Origin: Anarhynchus alexandrinus
Taxonomy: Eukaryota; Chordata; Aves; Charadriiformes; Charadriidae
Length of the DNA stretch: 64,000 bases
Assembly: GCA_008711295.1 (NCBI GenBank)
Contig: VUYV01000100.1
Span: 1 to 64,000, forward strand
Direction: 5' to 3'
The position numbers and the translations under genes were made by a program. The notes under the pieces are model-generated. The model ran no database searches. It had not been told where the DNA came from and was given only the letters and a program-made list of their open reading frames with translations. Position 1 is the stretch's first letter. Every line of letters begins with the position of its first letter. Positions 28,201 to 43,200 of this stretch are shown here, one piece after another.

Positions 28201-31200
28201 TTAAAGGTCCCTTCCAACCTAGAGATTCTATGATTTAATATATAACATTTTAAAAACCTAAACAACATGTGCCTGTTGTCCATAAGCTTGTCAAGACTTT
28301 TTCTTGAAAGCCATCTATTTTCTCTTAAAATAATTAAGTACCTTGCATAGAATGTTTCTACTTGCATCCTACTATGGATGCACATGTGGTCAGTCTGGAA
28401 TATTAAAATAACAACACCTGGAGTAAGGAGGTACCCCTATTTCCCCATCATGTTCTATATCATTTGTATACAGACATCTGTACAATTCCCAACCCTCAGT
28501 TTCTCTTCAGCCTTTTACTCCTCATTTTCCTCTCAGCCACAGAATCTCAGTTGCAAAGGGCATTAAATATGCATGCAGACAATTCATCATGAAATGTTAT
28601 CATTCATGCAAGGCACACAGCTTGACTGTTTCCTTTGCAAACTGTTTGTATGCACATCCTACTGCAGCCATGGCCAGCGCGTTACTGGATACAAGTTCAG
28701 CACAGGCAGAAACTCAGATAGGGGCTGGTCAGATACTGTGAGGACCTATTCTGGTATTATAATCAAGTGTTGTACCACAGGGTATTTGTGTTTTTTGGTT
28801 TTTTTTGTTGGTTTGTTGGGGAGGTTGGTTGGTTTTTTTCCATTAGCATTGAGGGTGAAATACTGCGTTACCTGTGGGAAAGGAGTTGCCCTTCATTAGG
28901 ATGCCATCGCATACAGAAGACAAAGGAAGTGCCACTAAAAGAAAAAAAAATGAAAACCCTAACACAACAAATATAAGTTTGCTCTCAGCCTCCAGAGTTG
29001 TGGGATTTGAAGGAACTGGTCAGAAAGAAACATCAGTCCTTACCACAGAATACACCTTAACCCAGCTCCTGGGTCTGTTTAGATTTACAGTGCCCAGAGC
29101 CCTGTTAGTGCTAGAGAAGTTGGAATTATCACAGATCTCAGACTACACCTTTTTTGGGAACATGGTTAAACTTAGTGCTTAAAGTTGTCTTCTAATTTTC
29201 ACGTTCCTGTCTTGGAATTACCCTTCTAGGTAATTCAGAATGTAAATATTTTAAGGATTTCTACAAGACAGGAAAATAGAGGTATGGCATTTTGGGGGGC
29301 TTTTTTGTTTGTTTTTTGTGTGGTTTTGGTTTGGTTTTTTTTTAATATTCATTAAATTTTCTCCTTCTCTGTTGTGACTGTAGTAAACAAGAGGGAGAAA
29401 ATCTAAAAGAAAGGACAAGCAATGTCCGGACATTGCACTTATTAGGAAAAAAAGAAAAAAAATCACCTTCCTTGGACATCTGAGTTTGTCTTCCAAGTAG
29501 CAAATTACTAAACACCTGCGATTCAAAAAAATTTTCTATGCAGATGAGAAATGCTGCCTCTATAGATTAAGACTCAGGATTCCAAGGAGACACCTAGTGT
29601 CTTTGGTAGCTGAAGGTCAGTCACCCAGAGAATTCAGAAAGCTGCTCTGGATGCAACAGAAGCATGATGATATTCTGTGACATACATTACAACAGTATAG
29701 AGGTTCTCCTGACAGAAGAAACCCAGGATATTCAGAACAGTTCATTGTTAAAATGTATTGCATACATATGTACAGCAATTGTTAGCATGCTTTGCTATGC
29801 GATTACTATAGAAAAGCCTGACTGTGGTACGTTGTCTCTTCTCAGTCTTTACACAAGACAATTCTGGGTCCCAATTTTAATTTTAATTTAAATTAAATTG
29901 TTGCATTTTCATAGGCTTTTTTTCCCACTGCTAACAGAAGCAAGGGGAAGGAATTAGAATACTCATGTTAACTCATTTGCCATCAACATAACATCAAATA
30001 CTCTCCTTCAGCCTTTAATGAAGATTTTTATAAAAGAGAAATGTTTGTGGAACACTTTAAAAATGTCATTAAGATTAGTCACTAAATTCTGGGGTACAGC
30101 ACATTAATGCTCTAGAGATCTGAATGCAAGTATTATTTTCAAAACTGATTAAAGTTTGAACCAGCCCTCAGACTTCAACACCACCACAGACATGTCAATT
30201 GAGAGGCTCTGGCTAGAGACGACACAGAACAGAGGTGATTAACAAACTCAAAACCAGAGGCAACATTTGCCCCAAGTAAAACAGTTCTGCATCTAGTTTT
30301 CTACAAATCCAATATGTAATCTAGCTTTCAACTTTCACAAGAAACTGAAGGCAAAGAAAGAGGCCAACATTTTCCAGTTAAGAGCCTAGTTATTTACCTC
30401 AAGTATAAACTAATCACCACAAGCACTAAACATGAGACTGACACCATTCTAGTAACTCCTGTAATTTGGACTTCTAGTCCCTAGCTTGACTACACAGACC
30501 GTACTTTTGACCTCAATTTTCAACATCTAATTTAAAAATAAAATCACCACACACTGCAAAACAAAATTCATTCTAGGTATAGAAAACACAACACAGTGTA
30601 TTCAGCACAACATTCCTTAAAACTTTTGTGAACATTGAAAATGCAAGTGAGAATCACTCGTTTGCTACAATATAGAGAATTAATGCCTTATATCACAGTT
30701 ATGTGCAAGCATTCTATACTGATAAGAAAATGAGAAAGCCACATTTCACCCCACCATACTAATTACATTAGTCACCTGAAGTAGATCTATATGTATTTTT
30801 CTCCCTCCTCTATTTTTTCTGCCCTGTATCTCAGCAATGCAGCCACAATCTTACTGCTTGTCATTGATGCTCTTTTCAACAATGTTATCCAAATCATGCA
30901 CCAAATTATTTCTCTTAGTAATTTTTCCTGAATGCAGACCTCAAATATTAATTTATTCATCACAATCTGATCTGCATCTCTTCCCAATCATATTGTATCT
31001 AACCATAAAGAACCATTAATCCAGAAGGTTTAGATTTCTCATGGAAGCATAAATTCTACGAATTGAGTAACAGAAGATGCATACATTTAATTAGTCAAGA
31101 AGTGCATTCATTCAGTAAAAGGTATATTACATAAAATCAGTTTCTTAAAGTGAAGTCGTCTTTGTATTTTTCCAAAGCTTGAACTGCTATTCATTCTCAC

Positions 31201-34200
31201 AGGTAATGGTTTATGTAAATATAAGACACAACTAAAAAGCCTTTTTTTTTCAGGTTGATATGTGATTTTAGATAGAAACTTTATCAAAGTGAATAGCATC
31301 TGTACATTTTAAATCTATCATCTGTAGTACTATTTCAGCATTTGACTCCATTGACGTGGTGATACAGGCTGGTCTGCAAAGGTATTGATTTCTCTTACTT
31401 TGTAAGAATGTCTCTTTAAACTTAGAAAAGTGTTACCTATTGATTTTCAGATATCTTAATTGGCTCATATAATGAAAATAATTGGCTAACAGTTTCATCC
31501 TTAGAGGAGAAAAAGCCATAAGTTTAATTTTAATGAGGATAAGATCTTCATCAATCTTCATAAGACTGTAAGACTTTATGAAGAATTCTAAACTTAAATA
31601 AACAAATCAATAACTTTTCCTCAGAAAATCTGAAATATTTTAACAAACCGACTCTCTGCTGTTATGCTCGACTAGACAGTACTGTAAGACTAGTTTGACC
31701 TGATTAGAATGAGAAGTAATTAGTAAACCAAACAATTTCACAAACATAAGAATCTGAATGCTTATGGAGAAACTAGGCTATTGCATCTTTTGCAAGATCT
31801 TACAAAAGCATCCTCAGGTAAAACTACAGCAACTGAAATCAAAGTTTTCTCTATTAAACTTAGAAATTAATTTAAAATTAGACTCACTTCTAAAAGAGTT
31901 TAAGAATGCAATTATAATCTTTTTTCATCCTCTCCATTTTACATCATATTGTGAGTTTATAGCAACTGTCAGGGACTAAATGTACAACACAACTCAAATT
32001 GTTGAAAACAATGACATTTAAATAAACCAAAAGAAATTTCTAATATCACATGTACACAAGAGGCAAGTGCAGTTACATCCTCCCCACTAACCAAAGATAA
32101 ATTACACTCAACTCAAACATGACTGGTCACTTCCAACTGGGAATCAGACTATCTGATAGGAGCAGCTGTTAGAACAGGCTTGACAAATGCTTTGTTAGTA
32201 CATAAGTTTAGAAATTCACATCCTTGCATTCCTTGATGTCTCATTAAAAGAAAAACACACCAGCTATTGTCCTGTTACTGCCTCTGTAAGAGAATGGCAG
32301 TGGGAAGCAGATAAGAAGTACAAAGTATTTTATGTTGAGATAATCAGGGAAGTGAAAAATTTCTAACTTAGAGCAATGACAATGACCCCAGCTGAACACT
32401 CTCCCATCAGGATTTTCACAGAGCAGGAAATTAGTATCAGAACATCTTTCTGATGCTCAAGAAAGTATGTTCTACAAGCAGAAGTTTAAGAAAATCGGTT
32501 TTCTATGAGTTTTTATCCCGTTAACTGCTGCCACCAAAGTAATTGGAATTTCTCAGGCCCCACAAAACAAAAAACCAGCGTGCTTCATGTTAGCCTCATG
32601 TTAGTTTCATGTTAGAACACAAATGCTGCTGGGCATCAGCAAAGGAGTTCTGCTTCCCTTATCCTCTACAGGAGCACTCTAGGTCCTTTTAAACCTGTTC
32701 CATGACCAATTTTCATAAAGCATGTTGGAACTTATTTTGACAGTTTAATTTTTTCCAAATGTAATTTGATGTATTAGTTTGATTCAGCACAGAAGCTGAC
32801 AAAGGAAAACAGCAGCAGAAGTAAAATGAACAGTATATTCCTTTAAACCTATGAAAAGACAAAAAAAAATCCTACTTTTGAATTTCTGAAGTGACACAAC
32901 ACCATTTCAAAGAAAAGTACCTTCATTTGAAAAATAAACATGAATTACAACCCCCCTGGTTTACTGAATGCCCCAATACAATTCCAACACATGTTAAGTA
33001 TTCGACTACTGAAATGCCATGTAGGGTTTTGAAAATATCCTCATTTCTCCTGACAGTCATGAAAGACAGTAGAAAACAGTTACTGTTCAGATATCTAACT
33101 ACCAATGACAAATCTAGACAAGATCCAAAAATACAGAAATCTCCTGTCTTAAATAAAAAGGCTACTGCCTCCTCATATCTCATATTGTGTTCAATGTAAA
33201 AGTCTTCTAACTAAAATTCCAGTGTCAGACTCCTGTTACTCTTTTCGCAGAAAATTACTTTAAACAGTATGTGTTTACCATAAATAATAATGCTAATCCT
33301 AATTAATACAATAATTATTATATTGCACCTAATTGCTAAAAAAAGAGCAGTTACTTTTGTTACTCTACTGCACTCTCTCACAGAACAAGGCATACCAGTT
33401 TGTTTAAAGTTAAACTTTAGTTCTGCAGCATGATGGAATGAGGAATAAGGAAATAAATACTAACTTATAAAAGTAATTCCAGAAACCATTATTAATGGTA
33501 ACTGCTGATAAAAATCAGATCACCTTTTCTTTTCACAAGGGAAAGAAGTAATCCAAACCATGAATTCATGGGCAATAGCAAACACCTATTTTGATTTATT
33601 AACAACATGGGAGAGAAAACCCTCTGCAATCTCGGACCACCTTTCAAAGTTATTTATAGAATAAACTAAGAGCATGACAGTTACTCTTAGTTTTAAAGGT
33701 TATTCCCTAATCTGGCATATCACCTACCTTAAACATATGGGAAAATTAACTAAAAAAACCCAAACAAACAAAAATACAACTTACCTGTATGTGCATTACA
33801 AGCTGTGCTTTCTCCTTGTCCTTACGCTCAATGCATCTCTTTAGTTCTTCTACCTCTGACATTACAGCATTATGACTCAGCTTTGCTTTAAGCTCCAAAA
33901 TGTGTTTCTCCAGTTCTTGCTTCTCTGTCTCATATCTTTCAACTACTATAAAATAGTGAGTACAGAACAATAGGCCCAGTAGAAACACTGACTTGGGGTA
34001 AATAATTTTTTTCTCATTTATCTTTTGGTGATTTTCTTCTCTACTTGAGACTATTCTACAACTATTGATTTTGACCAAAGCATCTGAAAAATTGCCATAC
34101 GTATATCAAACTTTTACTGAATGAAACAGAATTTCTATTTATCCAGTCATTTTATGGGGTTTTTTTCCCCCCCTCTTTTTTTTTTTTTCCCCTTTTTTTT

Positions 34201-37200
34201 AAAAAGGACCAACCCACCCAATAAAATAAAATAGGGCAGAAGCAATGGGGAAGATCTGGGGTAAATGAAACTTAGCCACAAACATCAAGGCCAAGATTTT
34301 ATCCCACCAGAGTAATATCTCCCGATTTGGAAGTCATGCTATCTGTGACTTTTTAGTCTGAATCCTACAACTACAACAAGTTTCTGATGAGAGTAAGCTG
34401 TAAATTTCCTCAACCAGAAATTCAAAGGTCTTTAGTCATAAAGAACTACTAGAGGCAAAAAAAATCTCCATTTGTATTCTTCCCATGCATCTTTAAAGAC
34501 GCAGAAATAACACAGTGAGGAGAAACACAACTGCATAAATTATAGAAATATATGTGTATATCTTTATAGCTCCAGTGGATTTTTTTTTAATTTTCTTCAT
34601 ATTTTTACAACAGTTTCAATTTATAATTAAAGAACAAATGGAAAAATTAAAATACACTTTCGTTAACATGAAAGGCATATTGTTTCAAATAAATTCACTT
34701 TTAAGCAGATACAATAACATGACTGCAGAAAAACTATTAAAAAGACTATTTTGTGTTATATTTCTGAAACTAAGCCATGTACAAAATCTAGCCATTTTCC
34801 AGTGCACTGGATGAGATTTGTAAAACAGGGAGTCAGAGTCCTACTTTTATAACCAAGATAATAGTATGAAAATATAAAAAGAAGTCGTTAACCAAACCAA
34901 TTAAACATTCACAGAGACACTGGACTTGGAGTCACTATTCCTCTATTATCTTGAGTAATACATTTTTATGTTAATAAGGAGAAAGATAAAGACTTTCTCT
35001 AATGCCTTTTTGATTATGGTTGAAAAGTTTAAATACAGATAGATAACTAACAATGTAGCGAAGACCTTGCTAAAGTGGCAATTTAATATGCAATTACATC
35101 TTGAAATGGTTTAAAATATTTTTCTTCCAAATATAATTGTTCCCTCTCTAAAATTCTAACATACTGCAAACAGAAGGCCTGGCTGCATCATACTGGAAAA
35201 TTTTCTTAACCTCTCTGGAACATGTTGTTACCCCTTAGAAATTCTACGCAAAATTCGTCAGTCTTATTAACCAGCTACATAAATGACTTCTGCTACGATT
35301 TTCAAGATGGCACAATTGAAACATCAAATGGGCTGAAAAGTAGAATTTCAGAAAAAACTATTATTTAAAAATACTTCAAGTGTTTTTCTTATGTAAAAAC
35401 ATTATCTGCTTCGTTGAAATTGTGTCTAATAATCTTCATTTGTTTTAACCATGGTATTTTATCCTAAATTTTAACTCTCATTGCTATTAATTTCTTGATA
35501 TTCAGGTGCCAGTACTTATTAATTTAAAAGCTGAGGAGTTAAATGGCTGGTTTTGTGGAAACAGTAGAAGAATTAGACTGAAACTCAAAGACAGAATTAA
35601 TGTCTAGGCTAATCAACCAATTTGCAGGCCACTAGTGCAAAATTTGAGAGTTGTACCTGTTCTAATTCTCCTGTCATCATCTTGTACATCCTGGTAGCTC
35701 TGGCGGTGCGTAGCAACATGTGAAATTTGATGTTGCAATTCTACACGGTCTTCTTCTGCTCTCAAAAGTTGGGAACGCAGATCCTCAATCTAAAATGCGT
35801 GTACAAGTATCAAACATTTAATGAAAAATAGAATGTAAAAGTGAATAGCATATGTTTATTAAAAACTACAAAAAAACGAAAGAGACTGTGCACAATATTT
35901 ATAAATAAATCTCAAGATTACTGCAGATGGTAAACAAAACAACAAGTTACTTCCTAATTAAAGGCCACAAAGCGATTATTTGAAATTAAAGGAAACATTT
36001 TAATTTATGTTGACCATGGATAAGCATTAATTTCTCTAGACCAAACAAAACGCTACCATTTTATATGTTGCAATTGCCTTTTTACATTGCTAGTGAAAAA
36101 TACCTATATGGATTTAATGAGCAATATATTATATTTAAATTCAACTCATTAAAAAACAATGTAATTATTCTTAAGAAACATAGGGGCTTTTTACATTTTT
36201 CCTTTCTATCATATACAGTCTAGTACTTACAAAGATGACATTATTTACAGGAAAACAAAGAAAACAGGACATGCTAAAAGGCAACTGAAGGAAAACTGCT
36301 CTAACTCATATTATCTGTATGTGATATAGCACTATATTTCATGCACAGGGAGTGAATTTCAAAACAGTAATACAGCCAACTCAAACTTCTGCTAGATACA
36401 CAAGTGAAAAAAATAATGCTAACAGATAAGTATGCCAATTATCGCCTCCCTGTTTATGCCAATCTATTTCCCCAGTTCATCTGAAGGAAGGAAGGATTAG
36501 AAATGTTCAGGAGAAAGGATGCTTTTCTAAAGTCATAATTCAGGTTCCTGCAACTTGTAGATTTAATCATATGTGCATCAATACGTATTGCTCAGAGCAC
36601 GCTTTAGATACATGTGATAAAAATATATGAAACCCAAACACCTGAAAAAGTATGCAATACAGCAAATATTTCTAGGTCACTGGTTTATATGAATTCACCA
36701 ATTATAGTATGCACTTTGCATATGAGTAATTACTAATATAGAAGTTGTTCTAAAGCATACTATGAAGAGCAGTTATAAATAATATGTTTATGTACTTAAA
36801 AAGTACCGTAACTACTACCACTACTATAATTACTATATATGAACACAGGTACATGAAAGTTTGGAAAACAGAAAAAGTATAACAAGAGCTCAGTCCACAT
36901 ATTTTAGACTCTTAAACCCACCTTTCTGTATCTCCATCTTCCCTTTCCAAAACAATGTTATCAGAGTATGAGATAGGAAGATTAAACAAAAAAAAGACTC
37001 AGAAACAGGCTAATATGAAAACTTTAAGATTTTCACCACACTAAAGCAGTTACCTGATGCAAAAGAGCTTCTCTACTGCCTTCTGATTCATTCAGCTTTT
37101 TCCGGGACTGCTCCAATTCCTGCTCAAGCTTTCATTACAGAATATGATGAAGAAAGAAAAGCAATGTATGCATCATAGTACAAAAGTGTATTTTGACTAT

Positions 37201-40200
37201 TTATTTTCGGCACAAATTAATTGAATAAAAGCATCTATTTAAAAATAGATTTAATATACACAGTATTCTTATTTGTCCAAAGTTCTAAAGCAAACTTTCA
37301 TTTGTACTAAATCCCTGCTATATTTAAATACAGTAAATTCAAACTAGAGTCTATAATTTTTGTACAGTATTCTATATCACATGAAAATACAAAGTGGTAT
37401 ATATAATCCAAAACAAAAAAAGCACAAAAGCAATTTTTTACTGGGTTAAAAGTAAAAGAACGGAAGATAAACTTTGTTAGAAGTTTCAAAAATATTGTCC
37501 CCGGATTTGAAACATATTTTCAGACTCAAATTAAAATTAACAATGACTTAACATTTGAAGTCACCTTTGTTACATAGTTTATTCATAAAAGTGTTAAAGA
37601 TGACATGCATTGGTAGAACTGGTAATTGGTAAATTGTGGGTTTTTTGTGTTGTGCAAGAAGATGTATTTGAACTATTATGGAAACAAGACAACTGAAAAT
37701 CTGAAGTGCCTGAAGTCCATACAATTAGAATTTTTCCTAAAAATATATTAAGGGAATTTAAAATATTTAATCAGAAATCTCCATCAAACTGATGACCATT
37801 NNNNNNNAAAAAAAAAAAAAACAACAAAAAAACAACAGAAAACCAAAGCTATAAAATATTTTTTACTTCTACCATAAATATAAATAGTTCAAAGATCCAC
37901 ATGGAAATAAATAGAGTTTTTGACAGCGGAAATTCTTATTGCAGAGATAGCAATCTCAAAGGAGGATATTGAGAGGTTGACAAATGGGCAACATAAACAG
38001 GACCAGCATTAATGGAATGGAGGGAGTAACATAACACAAAACACTACATAGATGGTTTAACATAAAGGGGTATAACTTTGAAAGTATTGACAAAAAGGCC
38101 AAACTCAATGTAAAAGGAAAACAGCTGGGAAGAAAGTGTAATGTGGCCCTGGCATCCTGCCAAAACAGAAATCTTGGTTTCTATCAACAGGAAGAGAGCA
38201 ATATGGCAACAGATAGTTTCGCAAAAGTAATTATTAAAAATCATAGTGCAAGCATGCGTTAGTTGCAGGGATGAAGAAAAGCCGCATCTTTGAGCTGCTG
38301 CAAATAAGCAACGGCAGACTATGTATAAATTCAGAGACAAATCAGAGAAAGAAATCAAGGATAATCCCCAAATTATAAACTTGTCCGCCTGGCAAGATGG
38401 AAGAGTCGTTAAAAGTAACACAGTATAACTAAAGAGCTTTGAAGGAAAGACAGAAGTTCAGCATAGCTATATTCACAGTGCCTCTGATGCAAAGAAAAAA
38501 ACAAACCCTTGTTATCTTAAAGAGTAAAGAAAGTTTTATTCTGCTGGTTTCTCTGAAAAAGAAAGCATATACTGTAACATATGACACCATACATTTACTT
38601 AAAACTAAACAAGAAAAGAAAATTAAGTCTTACTTGGTTCTTTTCACTTTCATATTTCACAAGTTTATTTTTCATGAGTTCTTCTGTTTCATCTGCTTTA
38701 GCATCTTGCTTCCTTAAAGCCTTTAAAAGGGAAAAATATATTGTCAACTTCATTACAAAAGTTACAGAAATCTTCTTTTTAAGTCTGTTAAAATGAAAGA
38801 ATCTACTGATATATTTAAAGACAGAAATATTTGCCTAATCTTCTACATCTAATATTTCCACGTGGAGCCAATGTATAATGTTATGAAAAAATAAATACAA
38901 GTCCGTGCATACATAAGCACACCCATGCACACAACAGAGCCAAATACAAAGTCAAAACTAGCACTAACATCCTTCCGATGTATAGAGCTCCAGATGCTCA
39001 AGGCTGACCCCAAACACTTTGAGATGAAGGTCTAAGAGCCTCAAGAGATCCCCTACAGATAAGCTGTGAACATACCAGATGAAAAGAATATATTTTCCAA
39101 TATAAAATACGCATGATATGAAATACAATGCACTGTAGTAAGGAAAACACTACCATAAGGTTGTGTTGGAAGCCAAAAAAGGAAAAAGTTAGTTTTAGCT
39201 GAATCTGGACAGATGTTTAGAATCACAGTATTAAGACAGAATCAACTGAAACTTTTCTGATCAAAAGTCACTGACGCTGATGTGCTCTACTTTAAAAGAA
39301 ATAAAAAAATAAAAATCCATGGGGACTTTTCCTGTCCCCCCCTCAAACTGAAGTATCTAAAAAACACTTACGTGCATTTTCTAAAGCATCTTACAAAAAT
39401 AAAATTGCCTTGAATATCAATTTCAAAACTTCTTCCCTCTGTAAACCAACACTATTTGCAGAACATAGTCATTGTATTAGACATCACAGACATTAATGAC
39501 ACATACAGTTTGCAACATACACAACCCAAGTTTGGATATCTCAAGCCACAACAATGTCATTGGGTCATCTTAAATATAACTTAGAAACACCATCTGAGAG
39601 AGATCACTAGCCATACTGATAGAATTTGCTGTGAATTTGAATAACTGTGTTAATAAAACTTGTATCTTTGCTGTGCAACATGACCAGGCTGTTTTCACAC
39701 TAGCCACAAATTAATTAGGGACCTTAGCATACATCTTTTACTTTCATCCAATATCATGAAGCACACCTATACCTTCCACCATTACTTGCTAAAACAAACG
39801 ACAATTACTTGCTAAACGACATTACTTGCTAAATAGAATGACAATGGAAGCACACAGCCTGTCCAGAAAGAAATGTCTTTTCCACAGTCTGTTCTTCCTG
39901 GGCAGCATTTTTATTTTACATTTTAAAGGAATATCTCCTTAAATAATTATTCCTGAAACTTGTCCCTATAATTAGTGCAATTTCATCCAGTTTTTGAACA
40001 TTTTCTCTTCACTGCATACTGGGGAAAGATTTCACTGTACGAAAACAGAAGGCGAGATATTAATCAACCCCAGTGAAGCCAGGCATTCAGCTTTAGAAGT
40101 TTTGTTTTTACAAGTAGCTTTGTGGAGAAAATAAGTGGATTTATATATTTATCTCAGTCTTATATCCTTACCTCAGGAAACATAAGGGTTTCAGTACAGT

Positions 40201-43200
40201 TTGGACTAGTCTCCTACTTGAACAGTTTACAGTAAAAACTGAGACTACGGAAGATATTTCTCATAACTATGACACTGAAAATACTATGCTACATAAAGAA
40301 TTATGGTTTTAATCTTACTGATTCATAATCAGACACTGCAAGACTGTAACATTTTTAAGTATTCAGTACAAATTCAAATCTATCATTCCAGTCAACTATC
40401 AAACCCAACACCGCACACAGACCTGACACACTCTCTTTTTACTCAAAATGGGAGGACTCCCAAAAAGCTACATGAACATAAATCAAAGAAAGTCATCACT
40501 TCAACTAAGGCCATTATTGCACAAGTTTGGTACTTTTTTTTTTTTAATTACTAGAATTACCAGTTCAGAACAGTCTGCTAAGGATATATGATGTATACTA
40601 ACTGCAATTGAGCTCCATTATTACTAGCAAAGTTAGAAGCTCTGTTATATACAGGCAACTGTATGCCAACCTTACTTTTGGCACTAAATTAATAACTAAC
40701 GTAGGAACAAAAATGCATGTTTTCATGTGCAGATTTTGCTAGAGATGTCAGCACCACAAGGAAAATGTTAAAGCTGGGCTGGAATTAGAAATACTAGGCA
40801 AATTTTCAAAGATTCTCCTACTGAAGGCAAAAAGTATGTCTCCGCATCAGTCATACATCCTAATTCCCAGAAGATGCCACAAAAATTAATATGTCATTTC
40901 AACTTGTCAGGATCACTGAATGATGTTTAGGCTATTAAACAGCATTAACTTCAAATAAAAAGTCTTTCCTATCACTGATACTACAAATATAATGTTCAGT
41001 TTTATTTTCTGTATATTTTCTGCATATTATTTTCTGTAAAAATAGCCCATTTCATTTTTAAGAAAAAAAACAGTTTATATATGTATCAGAGTTAAAATAC
41101 TACAAAAAAGAATGTGATATTACAATAAATTAAATATACCTCATATGCACTGCTTCATCTGTGAAACATTTTTCCAGTAGGTGCTAGGTGGGCAAACAGT
41201 TAACCAATCAAAGTGTCATTAAGAAATGGAAACTTCTAGTCATCCACTGCCAGACAAACATCAGCTGTTACTGACAATTCAGAAACTGCATAGGTAAAAG
41301 TTAATTATGTATTTTCCCTCCTTCTTACACTCCTTTTTAAATAATTCTCTCTCATTGGTTTGTGCCACTCTGATTTTTCCCCACTAAAGGTTTCTCTTGG
41401 GAAAGGAAGGGTAAAAGAAAAAAAAAAAAACAAAAACAAAAATGTGAAGATCCAACTGATTCTTTGATTTTATTTATTGTCTCCAACAAAGGTGTTGAGG
41501 GAGTCAAACAGTCAAAAACGGGAACTAGGAAGGGGTTGCTGAAGACAACAGTTCCAACAGAAGCTCCTCCCTGATGGCTCCTAAGCAGCAGTCAGACGCT
41601 GCCCAGGAAAGCTCTGCCTGGCAGTGATGAAGCACAATGAATGGGATTAGGCCTACAGGCATTAGGATTCCCCCACCAAGATCCTCCTCTTGAAAGCATT
41701 AATGCCCCAGTTGGCCAGGAGGAGGCTGAAGAGGAGGTGGATGAGGCCATGGAGGAGGCCACAAGGAAACAGAACTTCCATGTAAAGAGGTCTTCACAGC
41801 ATGGTTTTGGGATGGACCAGCTAGATGTTACAGTGCCTGCCTAGGTGGTCAGGCTCTTGTCCCTGACACACTAGCTGATCCTTTGATTTGACCCAGTAGA
41901 GCAATTCTTACAGGTCTTTTTAAAGAGTTCACTAGAATAAGGCAGTATTAGAATACTAACGTACCCAATATACCCCAACTCAACATACCTCATCTATATA
42001 CAGTATATCAAACCCCAAAACTTCAAATAGGTAAAATAATTTACTCCCTGCTAGATAGATATTTTTCCTTACATATGGGGAAAACTATGTGGAGGCCTCT
42101 GTAACAGTTCTCAATCTTTCCAACTTACAAAAATCTTCCAATAGCAAGTCATAACTTTTAATGCAATTTAAGCCTACCAACTTTTCTTAGGATTTGGATT
42201 TTGTTTGGTTGTGTTTTTTTAAATAAAATCAGATTATTTGAAAGTGATGCACAGACCAGAAACTGAAATTTCCTCTTCCAAAGTCAGACTGATCAGTGAA
42301 TTACATTCAGACTAGCAGAAATACACAAGCAGACCAGCCTTATGCTGTATTTTAAAATAAGGAAAAAAATGTACCACATCTTAATCTGAATGAAAATTCT
42401 TTCCCTAACTTGCTACGTTAGCAGCTAGCATGGGTCCGAGTACACTACCTAGACATACCAGATCAAGTTTACATTTGTCTAAAAAGATCAGAGATAGAGA
42501 CATGCAAAAAGGGAATTTTCAGTAATGCTTTTGACCGTCAGTCCACCCCACGCTCTGTTGAAAGTCCACCACCTTCTTGCACTTCACAGTAGGTGCAGTG
42601 GGAGGCAAACAGAATCTAAGTATCCAGTTGCACGAAGGAAAAAAATGCTTCCTGACCTATCCAAGTTATTAACTTAAGACATAACTGTAGTCATTGCCTT
42701 ACTACAGTCAATGGGTTCAAAACATTCTATAAAAATGATTCTGTTCACCTAAAGCATGCAAAGCATGAACACATGGACTCATTTCACCAAAACGCAGGAA
42801 GCCAAGCACAGGAATTAGTAAAGCCATCCAGGACATCCAATGCATATAAAAGCTTTTTAAAACCCATTTTTAACAATGATACATGATCTTGTTTTAGAAA
42901 ATGGATGCATAAATGCAAACAAACAGTACAAGGTGATGGTGTCTTCATGTTCAAAATAAAGCACTGAAAAATCTCAAAATAGTTTTAGTTTACACAACAA
43001 ACATTTTGTTAAAGCAACCCATATATATGTGTCACTGGCACTGGCAAGATGAGCATAGTTGTTCTCCTTTCCAATCAGAAACATGTTTGTGTCAGGAATA
43101 TTGAAGAAAGTGAGGATGTATGATTTGCATGAATTTATTTGCTAATTTTCTAATTTGCAGTAATTACTGTTTAAACAGAAAGAGTTTAAACACACCAATG

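Larger units (their letters stand above)
24518..33784. other. Intron w9-w10 (9.3 kb)
   Basis: A large intron. It holds an 89-codon open frame without known similarity (25018-25287), an ancient CR1 (25385-25630), a T/G-rich tract (25651-25729), a CR1 tail (28170-28235), two more T/G-rich tracts (28785-28842 and 29292-29343) and a short triplicated repeat (32585-32615). The rest is AT-rich with no recognised element. Confidence 0.75.
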
